Assembly: GCA_964394795.1 (NCBI GenBank)
Contig: CAYMYX010000038.1
Coordinates: 1-13,339 of the forward strand
Reading direction: 5' to 3'
Source of the DNA: CAYFUF01 sp964394795
GTDB taxonomy: Bacteria; Bacillota; Clostridia; Tissierellales; Peptoniphilaceae
Length of the DNA stretch: 13,339 nucleotides
This document shows, one piece after another, positions 13,209 through 13,339 of this stretch. The translations under genes and the position numbers were made by a program. The notes beneath the pieces were generated by a model, which made no database searches, was not told the origin of the DNA, and saw only the letters and a program-made list of their open reading frames with translations. The stretch's first letter is position 1. Every line of letters starts with the position of its first letter.

Positions 13209-13339
13209 GGGGCTGATGCAAAATAGACCCTATATAACAAAGAAGGACTTGGCAAATTGCCAAGTCCTCTTTCTTTGCTGATATAATTGATGAGCCCCAA
13301 CCCAGTTAGTTACAACAAGACAAGAAAAGAGGACTGTGT
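13209..13339. mobile_element. Possible end of an insertion element at the window edge
   Basis: GGGGCTGATGCAAAATAG (from 13209) resembles, from memory, terminal repeats of IS1182-like elements. It is followed by a symmetric terminator and by an inverted partial copy, TTGATGAGCCCC (13287-13298). The last bases (AAAGAGGAC) look like a ribosome binding site before a gene that starts beyond the window. No transposase is visible. Family and boundaries are uncertain. Confidence 0.3.
13244..13276 (+). terminator. Terminator after the stress cluster
   Basis: AGGACTTGGC (13244-13253), loop AAATT and GCCAAGTCCT (13259-13268) form a perfect 10-bp stem followed by CTTTCTTT. It lies 48 bases after the stop of the hydrophilin-like gene. 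It may belong to the mobile-element-like end described below rather than to that gene. Confidence 0.8.

Noticed and set aside
1..13339. CRISPR arrays, tRNA or rRNA genes
   Set aside because: No regularly spaced repeats and no recognisable tRNA or rRNA sequence were seen on either strand.

Overview
The window looks like a stretch of a draft Bacillota chromosome. It contains two N-runs (10 N at 9933-9942, 100 N at 11492-11591). The gene content fits a Lactobacillales member, possibly Aerococcaceae, but that placement is inferred from gene families and style and is not proven. Supporting signs are AGGAG-type ribosome binding sites, GTG and TTG starts, a Gram-positive lipoprotein signal, a fused ATPase/permease ABC exporter of the kind common in lactic acid bacteria, and a general-stress-protein-17M domain. 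No rRNA, tRNA or CRISPR array was seen.

Left part, minus strand (1-5590). The window opens inside a secreted, very acidic Glu/Val/Ser-rich surface protein, cut by the window edge. A probable three-gene operon follows, read right to left: an SPFH/band-7 membrane protein (3914-5116), a 63-residue ribbon-helix-helix protein whose GTG start lies 8 bases after the SPFH stop, and a 993-residue ATPase-FtsX ABC transporter with a large acidic extracellular domain (671-3652). It ends at a terminator at 615-646. Upstream of it lies a small two-helix membrane protein with a zinc ribbon (5243-5518).

Middle (5590-10250). A plus-strand lipoprotein (5683-6264) is divergent from the zinc-ribbon gene; their -10 elements are about 35 bp apart. 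The intergenic stretch 6265-6437 holds a T-box-like core, a good promoter, a tiny possible ORF and a bidirectional terminator. The minus-strand pair cphA (cyanophycin synthetase, TTG start at 10007) and a diacylglycerol-kinase-like lipid kinase (GTG start at 7343) share one transcript. The cphA leader contains a candidate promoter, a 9-bp inverted repeat around its -35, and a long hairpin with terminator character just before the ribosome binding site, so attenuation is possible.

Right part (10250-13339). A HEPN-like/CBS-pair protein (minus) is divergent from a plus-strand group of three very hydrophilic, acidic genes: a 102-residue disordered protein, a general-stress-17M domain protein, and a 334-residue hydrophilin-like protein. 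Upstream of this group is a sequence that matches a SigB-type -10 exactly (GGGTAT). The group is best read as a stress or desiccation locus. The window ends in a terminator and sequence that resembles the end of an insertion element.

The least ordinary parts are the cphA leader architecture, the HEPN-CBS fusion, the stress cluster with its SigB-like promoter, and the small intergenic region at 6265-6437.
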